Both the position numbers and the translations under genes were made by a program. A stretch of DNA of 64,000 nt from Nectonema munidae. Taxonomy: Eukaryota > Nematomorpha > Nectonematoida > Nectonematidae. This document shows positions 46,885 through 57,587 of this stretch, piece after piece. Numbering within the stretch: position 1 is the first letter of the stretch; each line of letters starts with the position of its first letter. Under the pieces are notes generated by a model, which saw only the letters and a program-made list of their open reading frames with translations, was not told where the DNA came from and ran no database searches. The stretch is taken from positions 412,247 through 476,246 of the forward strand of contig JAUIRK010000804.1 in the NCBI GenBank assembly GCA_030549495.1, given 5' to 3'.

Positions 46885-47483
46885 AATGCTAAAAAAAAAC
46901 CTAAAATAAAAATTTTCAGAAAATATTTTACATACATATTGAAAGCCACATTTCAAAAATTCTACCTAAAAGTTCAAAAAACTTAACTTTGAAATTGCAG
47001 TTTTATTTCATAAAAACTATATGATTGGTTGAAATGTTTATGTAATATATAATAATAATAATATTAATACTACTACTACTACTACTACTACTACTAATAC
47101 TAATACTACTTTTTGGAAATTTTTACTTGTTTGATTTGAAGAAAGAATTAAACTGTTTTTCAATATTTATTTTTCATGATATGAACATGATATGAAAGCA
47201 TTAGAAAGCTTATCGTTTGCTACATACTCTAGAATAATTTATTTTTGCAAAAGTTTTAAAAAATTTTAATAAATTGACTTTACTTCAAAAAATTTGGTCT
47301 AAATTTTTGAAAAAATTACCGACCGCCTTTTGAGTGAAGCATAATGTGAAGATTTTAAAAAAAATTGAATGAAAATGGTATTGGAAAGGTATACTCTTTG
47401 TGGTTAACATAGGCTAGGTTATACAAATAAATATATTTTCATTTTTCCAAAATCTGCTTTTATGTGAGGTTTTATTAGCTTTT
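46885..47483. repeat. Non-coding with a TAC microsatellite
   Basis: Imperfect AAT/TAC trinucleotide tract at 47048-47112, best part nine or so TAC units. No gene in the rest. Confidence 0.6.
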
Positions 47484-47903
47484 ATGCTAAGGGCATATAC
47501 ATGTTATAAACCAAGTAGAAAATGGAATTACGCTGTCTTCGCAAACTATTTAGACATTGTGTGCCATAACAGCTGGATCATCACCAAATCTAATTGTCCA
47601 ACCATGTATCCCTCAACAAAAGCCGGAGGAAGAAAGTATTTTCTTAGAGACCTATGTTTCATGTTGTCGGAAACATAAATGAGATTGAGGGCACAAAATT
47701 CTTACACTCCAGCTAATATTTTATCTATTTTATCTTTCTATGGATTTGAACAAAATTTTGATAGAGAAGGCCCTTCAACTTCTAGAGGCAATTGTCATAT
47801 TTCTTCTTGTAAGCCAAGGAAGAGAGGAACAAGAAAATGCGATGTGTGTCATAAATTTATATGTAAAAAACACACTAAGATGATATGCACAAACTGCCGA
47901 TAG
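47484..47903 (+). pseudogene. piggyBac-type transposase C-terminus with Cys-rich domain
   Basis: The plus strand reads CYKPSRKWNYAVFANYLDIV and NSWIITKSNC, then GGRKYFLRDLCFMLSET and a stop at 47676, then (next codon, same frame) MRLRAQNSYTPANILSILSF and a Cys-rich tail: RKCDVCHKFICKKHTKMIC followed by TNC. The tail pattern C-x4-C, C-x2-C-x4-C-x2-H-x4-C-x2-C is the RING/PHD-like end of piggyBac transposases that binds the element ends. Residue differences suggest another lineage than the 43.6-kb copy, and it lies on the other strand. The DDE core is absent. Confidence 0.7.
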
Positions 47904-48654
47904 CTCGTCTATAAGTTTTTTTTTGCTTTTTCTAATTCAAAAATGTTTGCTTGTTGTTTTGTTTTATATTGCTTGATACTACTGTATCTATATCCGCTAA
48001 ACCTTGCTAGCATTGTATAATTAGATCAATAAACATTTTTCTTTTTTTTTGTTATAAAAATGTTGTTTTATTTTCAAAAATAATACTGAATTGTGTCTAC
48101 ATTTATTCTTATAATAGGTATTTTGAAAATGTTGATAACATTTTACATAATTTTTAAAACATGGTAAAACATAGAAAGACTTTGACATAAAAAAATTGGA
48201 GGTGTTTTCACAACTGTTGAGTTTTCGATGTTTTTTGAATGAACAATTTAAGTTTTGATAGAAATTAATTTTCTAGATGGCGTTAATTTTTTTCCTTCTA
48301 ATTTTGTTTCATTGAATCTAATAAAAAAAATTCTATTTTGAATATAAATACTTTAGTTTATATAAAGTTTAAAAATGGTTTGTGTTGAAAAATTGAAAAA
48401 ATTGTCAAAATTTTTTTATACTTTTTTTCAAATATTGGGTAATGAAACTACACAAGTAATAAATAACCTGAAACAAATGCATAGCAAAAAAAGTTTTTAA
48501 ACATAATAAAATTTTAAATTCAGAAAAAATTCTCAAATGTTTAATTTAAATTTACATGAGGTTTTTAAACAGGCTTACATATATATTATTGGACGAAAAA
48601 TCCAATCAAAGTTTTTGGGTGGAGTAAAAAGCCAGGGTCCGTCCTGCGAGGGTT
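47904..48654. other. AT-rich gap
   Basis: aataaa at 48029 follows the piggyBac tail by about 125 bp and could be its polyadenylation signal. Nothing else seen. Confidence 0.4.
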
Positions 48655-49860
48655 AGATAAAAAAGTTGAAGATACATTTGGTATATCACCAATTCACTTA
48701 AAAATTATTAGAAATAAGATTGCTTTTCCACTTTTCATAGCTTTCAATAGTTGCATTGAACACTTTATTTTTCTTGCTTGTCTGAAACTTACTAAATGTA
48801 TTACAGTCTACAAAAAAGGTGATAAGCAAAAGTTAGAGAATTATCGTCCAATTTCGTTAATCAGCACAATATCTAAAGTATTTGAAAATATTATATACAC
48901 ACAAGTCTACAGATATTTCATTAAGAATAGATTACTTCATGAAAACCAATTCGGCCCCCGAAATAATCATTCTACATTTAATGCCCATGCATACTTATTG
49001 GATACTTTGAATGTAGATTATCTTGATAAAGGAGATGAAGTACAAGTTGTTTTCTTAGATTTGACGAAGGCTTTTGAGTCTATTTCACACCAAAAACTGT
49101 AATTAAAGCTTGAAAGTTATGGTTTTGATTTTTGCAGTATATCTTTCTTTAAATCTTACCTCACTTCTAGAAAGCAAATTGTTTATTTGAATAATTTTTA
49201 TTCTGAATCTCTAACCATTCATATGGGGGTACCCCAGGGTTCAGTTCTAGGACCTATCTTGTTTTTGATATATCTAAATGACGTTTTTTTTAAACCAAAA
49301 AGTTCGAATCATGTCTTTTGCAGATGATATGTCGCTAATAATGCCTTATTATGTTCTTCCAAATCACATCTAAATATATCAGTTAAAGATGCGTATACTT
49401 ACAAAAGAAAGTGATAAGGGTTGTTTTCAATCGCAAATATCGTGATCATACTACTGCTATTTTTCGGGATAATCAACTACTTAAAGTTTGTGATATTTAT
49501 AAAGTTCAACTAGGTATCTTTACCTGGAAAGTTTTCAATGGAGGTCTACCCACATTTTTCAATGACTGGTTCACTTTCAACCTCAACCTTCAACGCTACT
49601 CTAAACTATTCATGTTCAGACTTCAACTGCCTTCCTACAATCTTAAATCTTCTAAAAATTCTTTAAAGTATCGATCAATCAAAAATTGGAATGAATTTTT
49701 CGCCCTTTTCGTCTTCTCTTCCCTTTTTCAAAACTGAATTGAAAAGAAATCGCATATCTAAATATGAAATCATGTGTTCAAGACTCCACTGATTTGTCTG
49801 TGAATAGCGCTTATTTCTATTCTCACACTCCTATTATTTTATATATATTCCATCCATTAA
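48655..49860 (+). mobile_element. Non-LTR retrotransposon, CR1/L2/Daphne-like group, deleted
   Basis: 5'-truncated: endonuclease absent. Pieces: VYKKGDKQKLENYRPISLIS, TISKVFENIIYTQVYRYF, LLHENQFGPRNNHSTFNAHA, VFLDLTKAFESISHQKL (catalytic LTKAFD as FE), a stop at 49100, FFKSYLTSRKQIVYLNN, GVPQGSVLGPILFLIYLNDV and a broken FADD box (cttttgcagatgatatg, 49315-49331). An internal deletion then leads to the tail RKYRDHTTAIFRDNQLLKVC, YKVQLGIFTWKVFNGGLP and SLKYRSIKNWNEF, typical of CR1/L2-type C-termini. One more shift near 49715. About 1.2 kb remain of an element that would be several kb. Confidence 0.75.
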
Positions 49861-50436
49861 AATTATTATTTACATGTAAATATTTCTTTACTATACTCAT
49901 ACATTTTATTTATCTACTTTGTTAATATTTCAAACATTTTACACATTCTTTTTTATGTTAAAAAAAATTTGTCCTACAAATTTTCTATCAAGTTTTTGAT
50001 ACTCCCTCTTTTATTATATATTTTTTCATAAAGCATTACTTCTACGGTGAAAACTCTTGTAATGCTTGTGCAATTCTTCTTCTTATTTTTAACTCTAATT
50101 TCATAAACTGCACAAGGGATAATATTTGACACTTTTTTTTTATAATTTTCAAAATTTATTATAAAAGAATTTTTGTCCAATGAAAACACGACCATTATTT
50201 TATTATTCGACATTACGTTTGCTCTCTCAGCTACGAATCCGATCTAGATAAATTCATCAAATTTACAACAGTTCGATAAATCAGCAGTTTTAAATCATTA
50301 AATTTCTAAATAGTTACGCTTTTTGGCGAAAATAGACTGGCAAACACGATCGAAAATTGATGAATAGATTTTTTTGTTTGAGACTTTCCCATTAGGACAT
50401 GGAGAGACAGTGATCCCTACTCATTGCATAACCGGA
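49861..50436. other. AT-rich gap
   Basis: A 79-codon minus frame (49974-50213) is Lys/Asn-rich without motifs. No repeat structure. Confidence 0.4.
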
Positions 50437-51284
50437 CGTTTGATCCAAGGACACTTCGTAGCCAGGCGATTCGTTGAATGGATATTTAGTCGAACAGAAT
50501 TTGTGTCTAACAGATTTTTTGTCAAACAGTCTTTTCGTCGAAAAAGTGTTAATAAGCCAAAAGTATAGAATTGTTTTATACTGTCAAACACCCAACAAGG
50601 CAATTGCTTAAATAAAACCTATTAAAGAAAGAATATATAAATGGGATTACATTTTTACTGATTTTGTAGATAAGTTACACCTTCAAACTAGCAAACTTTA
50701 CTAATTCATCATTTTGGACAAGAGCTAAAATTCCTTTGGACAAACTAAAAAAAGATTTTTTGTGCTAATTTAATTAGTTAGTAACACTTAAACGTGAGAA
50801 ACCTTACTGATTCATTAGTTGAAATGTGGACAAAAGCGTTTAATAATTTAGTTAAAAAGTGGAAATAATATTTTCCCCAATACTGAAAAAATGTAGAAAC
50901 TGCTACTATATAAAGCGGGATTCTTATATAATTTTACTTTAATTATAAAATTTTATATCTATTTCAATAAAATCAGCGTTAAACCTCAAATAAAAATGTT
51001 TAATCTTTTTTTATTTTAATATATTAAAGTTCTTTTTACAAAAGTCTGAAGTAAAAATTCTAATTTTCTTTCACGATTATAATTTGGATGTATATAGAAA
51101 GAGAGGGGAAAAGAGAGAAATTATTTGTTTGCTTTCAATACACTTATGCTACAAAACAATCATTCCTGACGAAACAACCGTCCATTAAAAAGACTGTTCG
51201 ATCAAATGTCCATTTGACGAATCGTCTAGCGATGATACGTTAGTTTGACGAATCGGGCGATGAAGTGTCCTTGGATCTAAAACG
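50437..51284. mobile_element. Fold-back MITE (~848 bp)
   Basis: The left end cgtttgatccaaggacactt and the right end reversed cgttttagatccaaggacac form imperfect inverted arms over about 120 bp, both continuing with variants of gcgattcgttgaatgg, acatttgatcgaacag and cagtctttttcg. The centre is AT-rich and non-coding. No target duplication recognised. Confidence 0.65.
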
Positions 51285-53114
51285 ATAGTCACAAATGCCG
51301 TTTCAGATTTGGATGTTCTAGTAATGGAACAACAACATGCGTAACAAAAAGCCTTATCGAGAGATATGCTAAGCTCTAACCAAGTAAAGGTTTTATACCA
51401 TGACTCTAAAAACGATCTCTTTTGTAATTATTTGGAAAACAGAATTTTTGGTTCAACAGATTCAGTATTTGGTATTCAAAAGTAAAAAATGTGTGTCTTC
51501 AAAAGACTGTATGAAAAGGCTTCTATTACAAGACTCATTGGTAATTCGACAATCCCGCTATCCGATATAGAATATTGACTTCAATGTTTTTCCCTGGTTA
51601 TTATGACATACACCCTTCGGCACGAACACTGCCTTTATCAAACCAAATGCTCTCACGGCTTCAGGTATAATTTACTAATCAGACAGACCAATCATATAAT
51701 AGTATTTTTATGAGACGCATTTAATACTGAGAAAAGCCAGCATTTTTATTTAAAAAAGACTTCAGGTTATATACGACCCTAGCAAAAAAATTAACAAGAA
51801 CAAAAATAATACAATCTTAAAAGTTTGCTATAAGAAAAAGGCAAAACTTTATTTTAATTTAAAAATTAAGCATTAAATATTTTTAAAACATTTATCAGAT
51901 TTCGCCTACGAAATAAGGTAGAAAGGCACATTTTCAAAGAGTAAACGTTTTTCAAACAAATATAAAAATGCAAAATAGATATGATTCGCTTTCAATTCAT
52001 TCCAAAACATTTCGTACTTAACACATTTCGCACATAAATTCGACATTTCGTACTCAAAATTTAGAAGAAAATTAGTTACCAAATTTCCAAATCAGGTACA
52101 AAATGTCTCTGGTACGAAAAATCGTAAGTATAAAATGTCCTGAACAGAAACAAGCATAATATATAACTTTATAGTTATGTGTGTATATTTTATATAATAT
52201 AACAAAAACAGCGTAACATTTCAGTACTAAAATATCCAAATATGAAAAGGCATTTGTGATCATTGATTCAATAAATTGAGAAAAGCAATAATAAGGAGGG
52301 ATAAGTTCAAATAACATTTTATTAATGAGACTCGCTAAACTGCGATAAGAAATAACCAGATAAAATTTCATTTTATTAATGAAACTCACTAACGATAAGA
52401 AATAACTAGAGTCTCTTCATGTCCCGATCGGAAAGTCGAAAAAAATTAATAGCACACTTAACTTCTTCTATTGATTAAATTTTGGATCCTGACGCCAGTC
52501 TATTTTGATCAAAACACGCAACTTTCCTAGAGTAGTATCATATTTTTTTTCAAAATATGAGACACCCTATTGTGGGCAAACGAAACTGCTGATTCACCAA
52601 AGCTCTTTGATTCTTCAAAGATGAAGTCATCAAGTTCATTCTAGCTCCAATCCTACTTTCAAGGAAATGCATAGAGAGTTTGTAAAAAGCTATAAATCTA
52701 TAGATTATTTGTATTAAGAATATGTTCTAGCCCAAAGTGTTATAGGGATTGGGAATGAAGTTAATCTTAAAAGATGAATGTGTACAGGTAGGTGGCCAGA
52801 AAACTGCGTCTCAAGACCCAGTATGGGTCTAAGAACGAATTTACCTAAAATAACCATTATACGTTTTATTTGTCTTTCTGAAGCTCTTTTAGGACACGAT
52901 CATTTCAAATTGAGACTTTAATATTCAATGTGAATTTAATACAATATGTCTAAGAGCGAGTTTACCTTGCATTATATTTAGAAGTAACTACAAAAGAGTG
53001 GCATAAACTAATGTTAGAAACCGATCCTAGCTCAAAGAAATAAGTAAGTGCGCTAAAAAATTAAATTGAGAAAGATTTGAATAAAAATTAAAAATAAGCA
53101 ATAAATTTTGGTAC
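51285..53114. other. Intron 1 upstream part, no gene
   Basis: At 51995-52145 the phrase acatttcgtacttaa recurs in direct copies followed by inverted copies (ggtacaaaatgtctctggta), another phrase-built fold-back scrap. The motif aatgaaactcactaacgata is duplicated at 52325 and 52380. Nothing else supported. Confidence 0.4.
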
Positions 53115-53288
53115 CTTCTGAAGCATTGATGTAAAATTTGGGTCTAGCTTAGAAAATTGATTGTCCAATTTGAAAAACTTTTCATAAGATTTGAATCCTT
53201 TGTAATACTCGTACAAGAAGTAGCAAGGCGGCAAAGAGAGTAAAACATTGGTCAAATACCTCACTTTCTTGATATTTTTATTAATCAT
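53115..53288 (-). CDS. TMEM177-like membrane protein, exon 1 (N-terminal)
   Basis: 58 codons from ATG at 53288 to a donor (cagaag|gtacca at 53114), phase 0. It encodes MINKNIKKVRYLTNVLLSLP, then a continuing hydrophobic helix to PCYFLYEYYKG, then FFKLDNQFSKLDPNFTSMLQ and K. One helix near the N-terminus followed by a Y-rich step and a LPP/LDP..L..(L/M)..V stretch fits TMEM177. The frame is open 26 codons further upstream, so an earlier start or a spliced leader exon is possible: a donor-like cag|gtattt lies at about 53384. Joins exon 2 across a 10-kb intron. Confidence 0.5.
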
Positions 53289-54054
53289 GTACAGCGATTC
53301 AGTGTTGAAAAATGCAGAAGAATCTAGTATATACAGAGAATATCTAATGAAAACTAAAGCTTAGATAAAAAAACATCAAATACCTGTAGGATTATTTTTG
53401 CAGAACACAAAGAATTGGTTTATGCGATTTCACGTCCAAGCTTTTTTTTGTGAAACAAGAGCATTCTATGAAGTTAAATTTGTCGACCAAATGAGACTCA
53501 CTAAAATAAACGTTCAGGTTAGAAATGAATCGATTTAATATAAAAAATCATCACAATTATTTCAATAATTATAAAAATTTTCATCATAATTTTATTTTTC
53601 AAAGGATCTTTCATGGATTGCATATTAAATTAGTTTTGTAAACTTGTTTTAATCCATTTACATTTTGGGTTGAAAATCACTAAAAGAATTTTTAAAGTAT
53701 GATAAAAGTTTACATTTTGTGCTAAATTATTTTTTGAAAACGGGAACTAATTTCACTTGGATATAAATTCGGATAATGAAGAGCCGAAGGAAAATATTAT
53801 TGAACAAATCGTGTTATTAAATAGCAGTTAGGAAATAAAACTTCGGATGCTTTGTTATTTGCCTTAGATATCTTTCCAAAACTGTCGAAAACCACGAGTT
53901 GTCCTTATCCCATTTGACGACTTGAATGTGAGATTCTGGATTAAGTACTCAAAATCAAGAAATCGTTTGAAAGCAAAGGCAAATTTTAGTTTGCTATCAG
54001 CAAAATAGTACCGTATTTTGAATATAATGCTTTTGAAAGAAAAAGCTCTTCGCA
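53289..54054. other. Upstream region of the TMEM177-like gene
   Basis: Promoter would be expected here on the minus strand; no clear core element is visible in the AT-rich background. No other gene. Confidence 0.35.
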
Positions 54055-54170
54055 ACCTCCCCCAATAATTTTCAATTTTCTGAATTATATATCTTTTTTA
54101 TAGTATTTATTAGACTTGTTTGTCTTCTGAGTAGATTTTGGATATTATTTTCCTTGTTTTAAAACCAATT
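54055..54170 (+). repeat. Direct repeat, first copy
   Basis: caattttctgaattatatat, then gtatttattagacttgttt, cttctgagtagattt and atattattttccttgt recur in the same order and orientation at 54797-54892 with about 85% agreement. Preceded by acctcccccaataa. Confidence 0.7.
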
Positions 54171-54254
54171 TAGGACCGAACAAAGCAGAATTCCTATTTA
54201 GTTCCATTTAAAGTAAGAATTCGTCTACGTTCCCTTCTTTTATTTATTTATTTC

Positions 54255-54305
54255 CGTTCACTCTATTCCAGCTCCTTTCCACCTTCCTGAACGCGTTCAA
54301 CTCCG
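54255..54305 (+). pseudogene. 50-bp fragment copied from TMEM177-like exon 3
   Basis: gttcactctattccagctcc, then tttccaccttcctgaacgcg and ttcaactcc match the coding strand of exon 3 (41090-41138) in about 47 of 50 bases. It would encode TLFQLLSTFLNAFNS against TLHQLLSTFLNAFNF. The match stops abruptly on both sides, so no gene is implied. Confidence 0.75.
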
Positions 54306-54721
54306 TTTATTTTCACATTCATCAGAAAAAACACTTTTTCTCTTGGATTTATGGAAATAATGCAATATCCTTTTCACATGCTCAACCACCTTTGTCCATG
54401 TCATTATTGCCTTCTTCATTAACAAATCTAGGTTCATCTTATCTACAAATGTTTATATGTTGTAAAAATTTTATAATATAAAATATACATCATTTTTCTT
54501 CCCAAATCACAATGGTAATCTTTGTTTTGTAAAAGTGTCTCTATATTAGTTGTATATTCCTTACTATTTATTGTGATTTGGGTAAGAAAATTTGCACTTA
54601 ATAACAGCTAAAAATTGTAATGAGGTAATTTTAGATAGGCACAAAGAAGGTATTATACAATTGAAAAATAAGACTATAAATCATCCAAAAGCAGCAACAT
54701 TGGTAATCCTAAGACGAGTAT

Positions 54722-54900
54722 GTCAAGGACGCACATCGTGGGGGAGGGGAGCGACGCCCCCCCCCCCGAGTGTTATTTCAAAGGGAGCGAAAAGTTTTCA
54801 ATTTTCGGAATTATATATCTTTTAATCGTATTTATTGGACTTGTTTCTCTTCTGGGTAGATTTTCAATATTACTTTTCTTGTAAGGTTAAGTCTTAGAAT
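54722..54900 (+). repeat. Direct repeat, second copy, with GC-rich terminus
   Basis: Starts caaggacgcacatcgtgggg with a run of C at 54757, reminiscent of the caggggcgcacatcc left end of the 10.7-kb hAT, then follows the sequence shared with 54055-54170. Probably a partial copy of a related non-autonomous element. Confidence 0.5.
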
Positions 54901-55202
54901 GAATATTTAAAATCTAAGTTTTCCTTTAACGTTCGCTTCTTAGTTATAGTAATGCAAATTTGAGCTATATTTGATTAGAGGCAGTAATGTCGCCAGTCAT
55001 TTGAATAAGAACCCATGCATTTTTGAGCAAGGCGAATATTTTTTATAGCACATAACTATATAATAACTTTATAATTTAGAGCTTAAAATATTTATCCCTA
55101 TTAATTATTGTAACCAAGCCCGTCGATCCTCCTTGGATTTTTATTTTGCCCATCTGAAACTCCTTTGAAATATATTAATGTATACACTTTCTTATATTCC
55201 CG
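54901..55202. other. Short AT-rich gap
   Basis: Nothing recognised. Confidence 0.4.
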
Positions 55203-56721
55203 CAGTGTTGCCAAACCTGGTACTATAGTACCAGATCTGGTACTTTTTGCATACTGGAGTACATTTGGTACGCCGCTACGAAAATCTGGAATTTTTTGTT
55301 TTCGTGGTCTTTTGCAAGAATTTGTTAACAGTAAGCTTATAAATGAAGTGATTAGTGTGTTGTAAATATGTTGTACTAATTATATTTTTTCAATAAATTT
55401 CAGAGTGATATTGTAGTGAATATATCTGTGATCTCATTATTCTCATACCCTCATAATGAGCAATAACGGTGAAGATAGAATCAGTGATGATACTGATTTG
55501 TGTGCAACCCCACTTAAAAAGAAAACTAAGCACTATGCTCATAAATTGTCGAATATGCTTATGTTAGATCCTCGGTTTTCTCCATGGCTAGAAGAAACAA
55601 GTGCATGCTTAGAAAAGGCGTACTGTAAATTCTGCCGTTGCGAAGTGCAACTCATCTGGAGAGACAAGCAAAAAATGGGAGACATATTATGAATGTTAAC
55701 GCGCAGACTAAATCTGCAAAACTGACGAATTTTCTGCAGCCATCAACATCAACTGCACATCTTTCGAAGGTAGCCGGCACGGAGCTTAAACTTTGCTCTT
55801 TCATTGCGTAACATAATTTACCTATTAGAATCATGGATCATTTACCTGGATTAATTCAAAATGCTTGTCCGGATTCGAAAATAGCTAAAGATATCAAATG
55901 TGCTAGAACTAAAGCTACGGCAATATTTAAAAATATTTTAGGGCGACATTACTTTGAAAATCTCATCGCAAAGTTGAAAGAATGCAAATTTTCGTTGATA
56001 ATAGACGAGACGACTGATGTAAGTACTAAAAACAGCTTGTTCTTATATGGAGATTCTACGATTAAAACTCTCAAAAAATTATTGATAACTATTTAATTCT
56101 CCTGGAAATCAAGGATTGCACTGCGAATGGAATATTTTCCTCTATTGAAGGTTTTTTCGCCTCACATGGTATTCCTTTTGAAAATTTAATTAGATTTGCC
56201 AGTGACAGTGCCAGCGTTATGATGGGAAAGAAGAGTGGTGTACAGGCCTTACTGAAGAACAAAGTTCCTTCGCTTTTCATTCAAAGCTGCGTTTGTCATT
56301 CTATGCATCTTTGTGCATCCAAGGCGTGCTCAGAATTACCACCGTGTGTAGAGGAACTTGCCAGAAACATATATTCCTACCTCTCCAATAGTCCAAAAAG
56401 GCTACAAGAATATGAGGAATTCCAGTTTACTCGAACGAATCCTCATAAATTATTGCACATAAGTTGCACAAGATGGCTCTCTCTACAAGTTGTCAAAAGA
56501 ATCTTGGAACAATGGCCCGCTCTTATGTTGTTCTTCACATCTGCTGCTCTGAAACATAATAGCAGTGTAGCCTCTAATGTGCTGAGCTTATTAAGAAACC
56601 CAATCACAAAGATGTATTATGCATTCCTGGTACACATTTTACCAGATGTTATTAGGCTGAACTTGGACTTCCAAAGTGAGAACTACAGAATGCACAAGTC
56701 TATCACATGCTCTGTTAACCC
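55203..56721 (+). mobile_element. BED-finger hAT transposon, 3' truncated by REP1
   Basis: The left end CAGTGTTGCCAAACCTGGTA at 55203 is a classic hAT terminus, followed by ctatagtaccagatctggta, a small palindromic block. Transposase coding starts at 55456. The right side stops within the coding region where REP1 starts (tattagtgctgg, 56722), and I could not find the missing 3' part beyond REP1 at 63.24 kb. Confidence 0.75.
55456..56721 (+). pseudogene. hAT transposase with BED zinc finger, truncated
   Basis: MSNNGEDRISDDTDLC starts the frame. A BED finger follows: DPRFSPWLEE, AYCKFCRCEVQ and, after a one-base shift, HLERQAKNGRH (C-x2-C ... H-x8-10-H). Then KSAKLTNFLQPSTSTA, a stop replacing about one codon at 55809, IKCARTKATAIFKNILGRHY, FSLIIDETTDVSTKNS (first catalytic D), a shift near 56090, IRFASDSASVMMGKKSG (second D), PSLFIQSCVCHSMHLCAS (C-x2-H) and RWLSLQVVKRILEQWPAL (the conserved RW). 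It ends at about residue 330 of perhaps 600, so the dimerisation tail with the third acidic residue is missing. Related to ZMYM6/ZBED-type hAT transposases. Confidence 0.85.
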
Positions 56722-56819
56722 TATTAGTGCTGGGCAAAATTTGTCCGCTCAAGTGTTGGGGGCGTAAAGTGCCCCATCCCCCCTTATTTTTCTCAGATAT
56801 TAATAAGTTTTTATAAATA

Positions 56820-57579
56820 TTTTTAATGTTACATATATATTTAAGCTATACTGAATTCAGTCGTGATGTCTGATTTTTTATCAATATCAATCAAACCTGT
56901 CAAAAAAAATGATTTATATTTGACAGGTAATCTCAAAAAGGAATTTTTTATTTAAATAATTATATAAAGTTTTTTACACATGTATACCCATTTTCAAATA
57001 TGCTGAATTTAGTGATGATATTCATTTTTTATGAAATTCAATCAAACCTGACAAAAAATTGGTCTAAATGTGACAGCTCATCTCAAAAAAAACTTTTTAT
57101 CTAAATAATTATATAAAGTTTTTTACACATGTATACCCATTTTCAAATATGCTGAATTCAGTGGAGATATTCATTTTTTATGAAAATCAATCAAACTGTT
57201 AAAAAATTGATCTAAATGTGACAGCTCATCTCAAAAAGAAGTTTTTATCTAAATAATTATATAATGTTTTTTACACATATATACCCATTTTCAAACATGC
57301 TGAATTCATTGGTGATATTCATTTTTTATGAAAATCATTCAAACCTGTCAAAAAAAAGTGATTTATATATGACAGCTCATCTCAAAAAAGAAACTTTTTA
57401 TCTTAATTATATAATGTTTTTTACACATATACACCCATTTTCAAGCATGCTGAATTCAGCGGTGATATTAATTTTTTTTTATAAAAGTCAATTAAGGTTA
57501 TCAAAGCATTGATTTATATATGTCAGCTCATTTTAAAAAGAAACTTTTTATCTAAGTAATAATATAAAGTTTTTTACCC
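56820..57579 (+). repeat. REP1 array A, ~150-bp tandem units
   Basis: The landmark gctgaattcagtg recurs at 56851, 57003, 57152, 57300 and 57450, spacing 148-152 bp. Each unit also has tttttacacatatataccca, a tcatttttt(a)tgaaaatcaatc phrase and a tgacagctcatctcaaaaa phrase. Units continue after the hAT at 60238, 60463 and 60600, giving about eight in all against two in the other copy. Confidence 0.85.
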
Positions 57580-57587
57580 ATATATAC

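Noticed and set aside
57264-57512. 82-codon plus-strand frame with an internally repeated protein (FFTHI.PFS.MLNS..I.IF)
   Set aside because: It is simply the translation of two tandem units of REP1 array A; the protein repeat follows from the DNA repeat.
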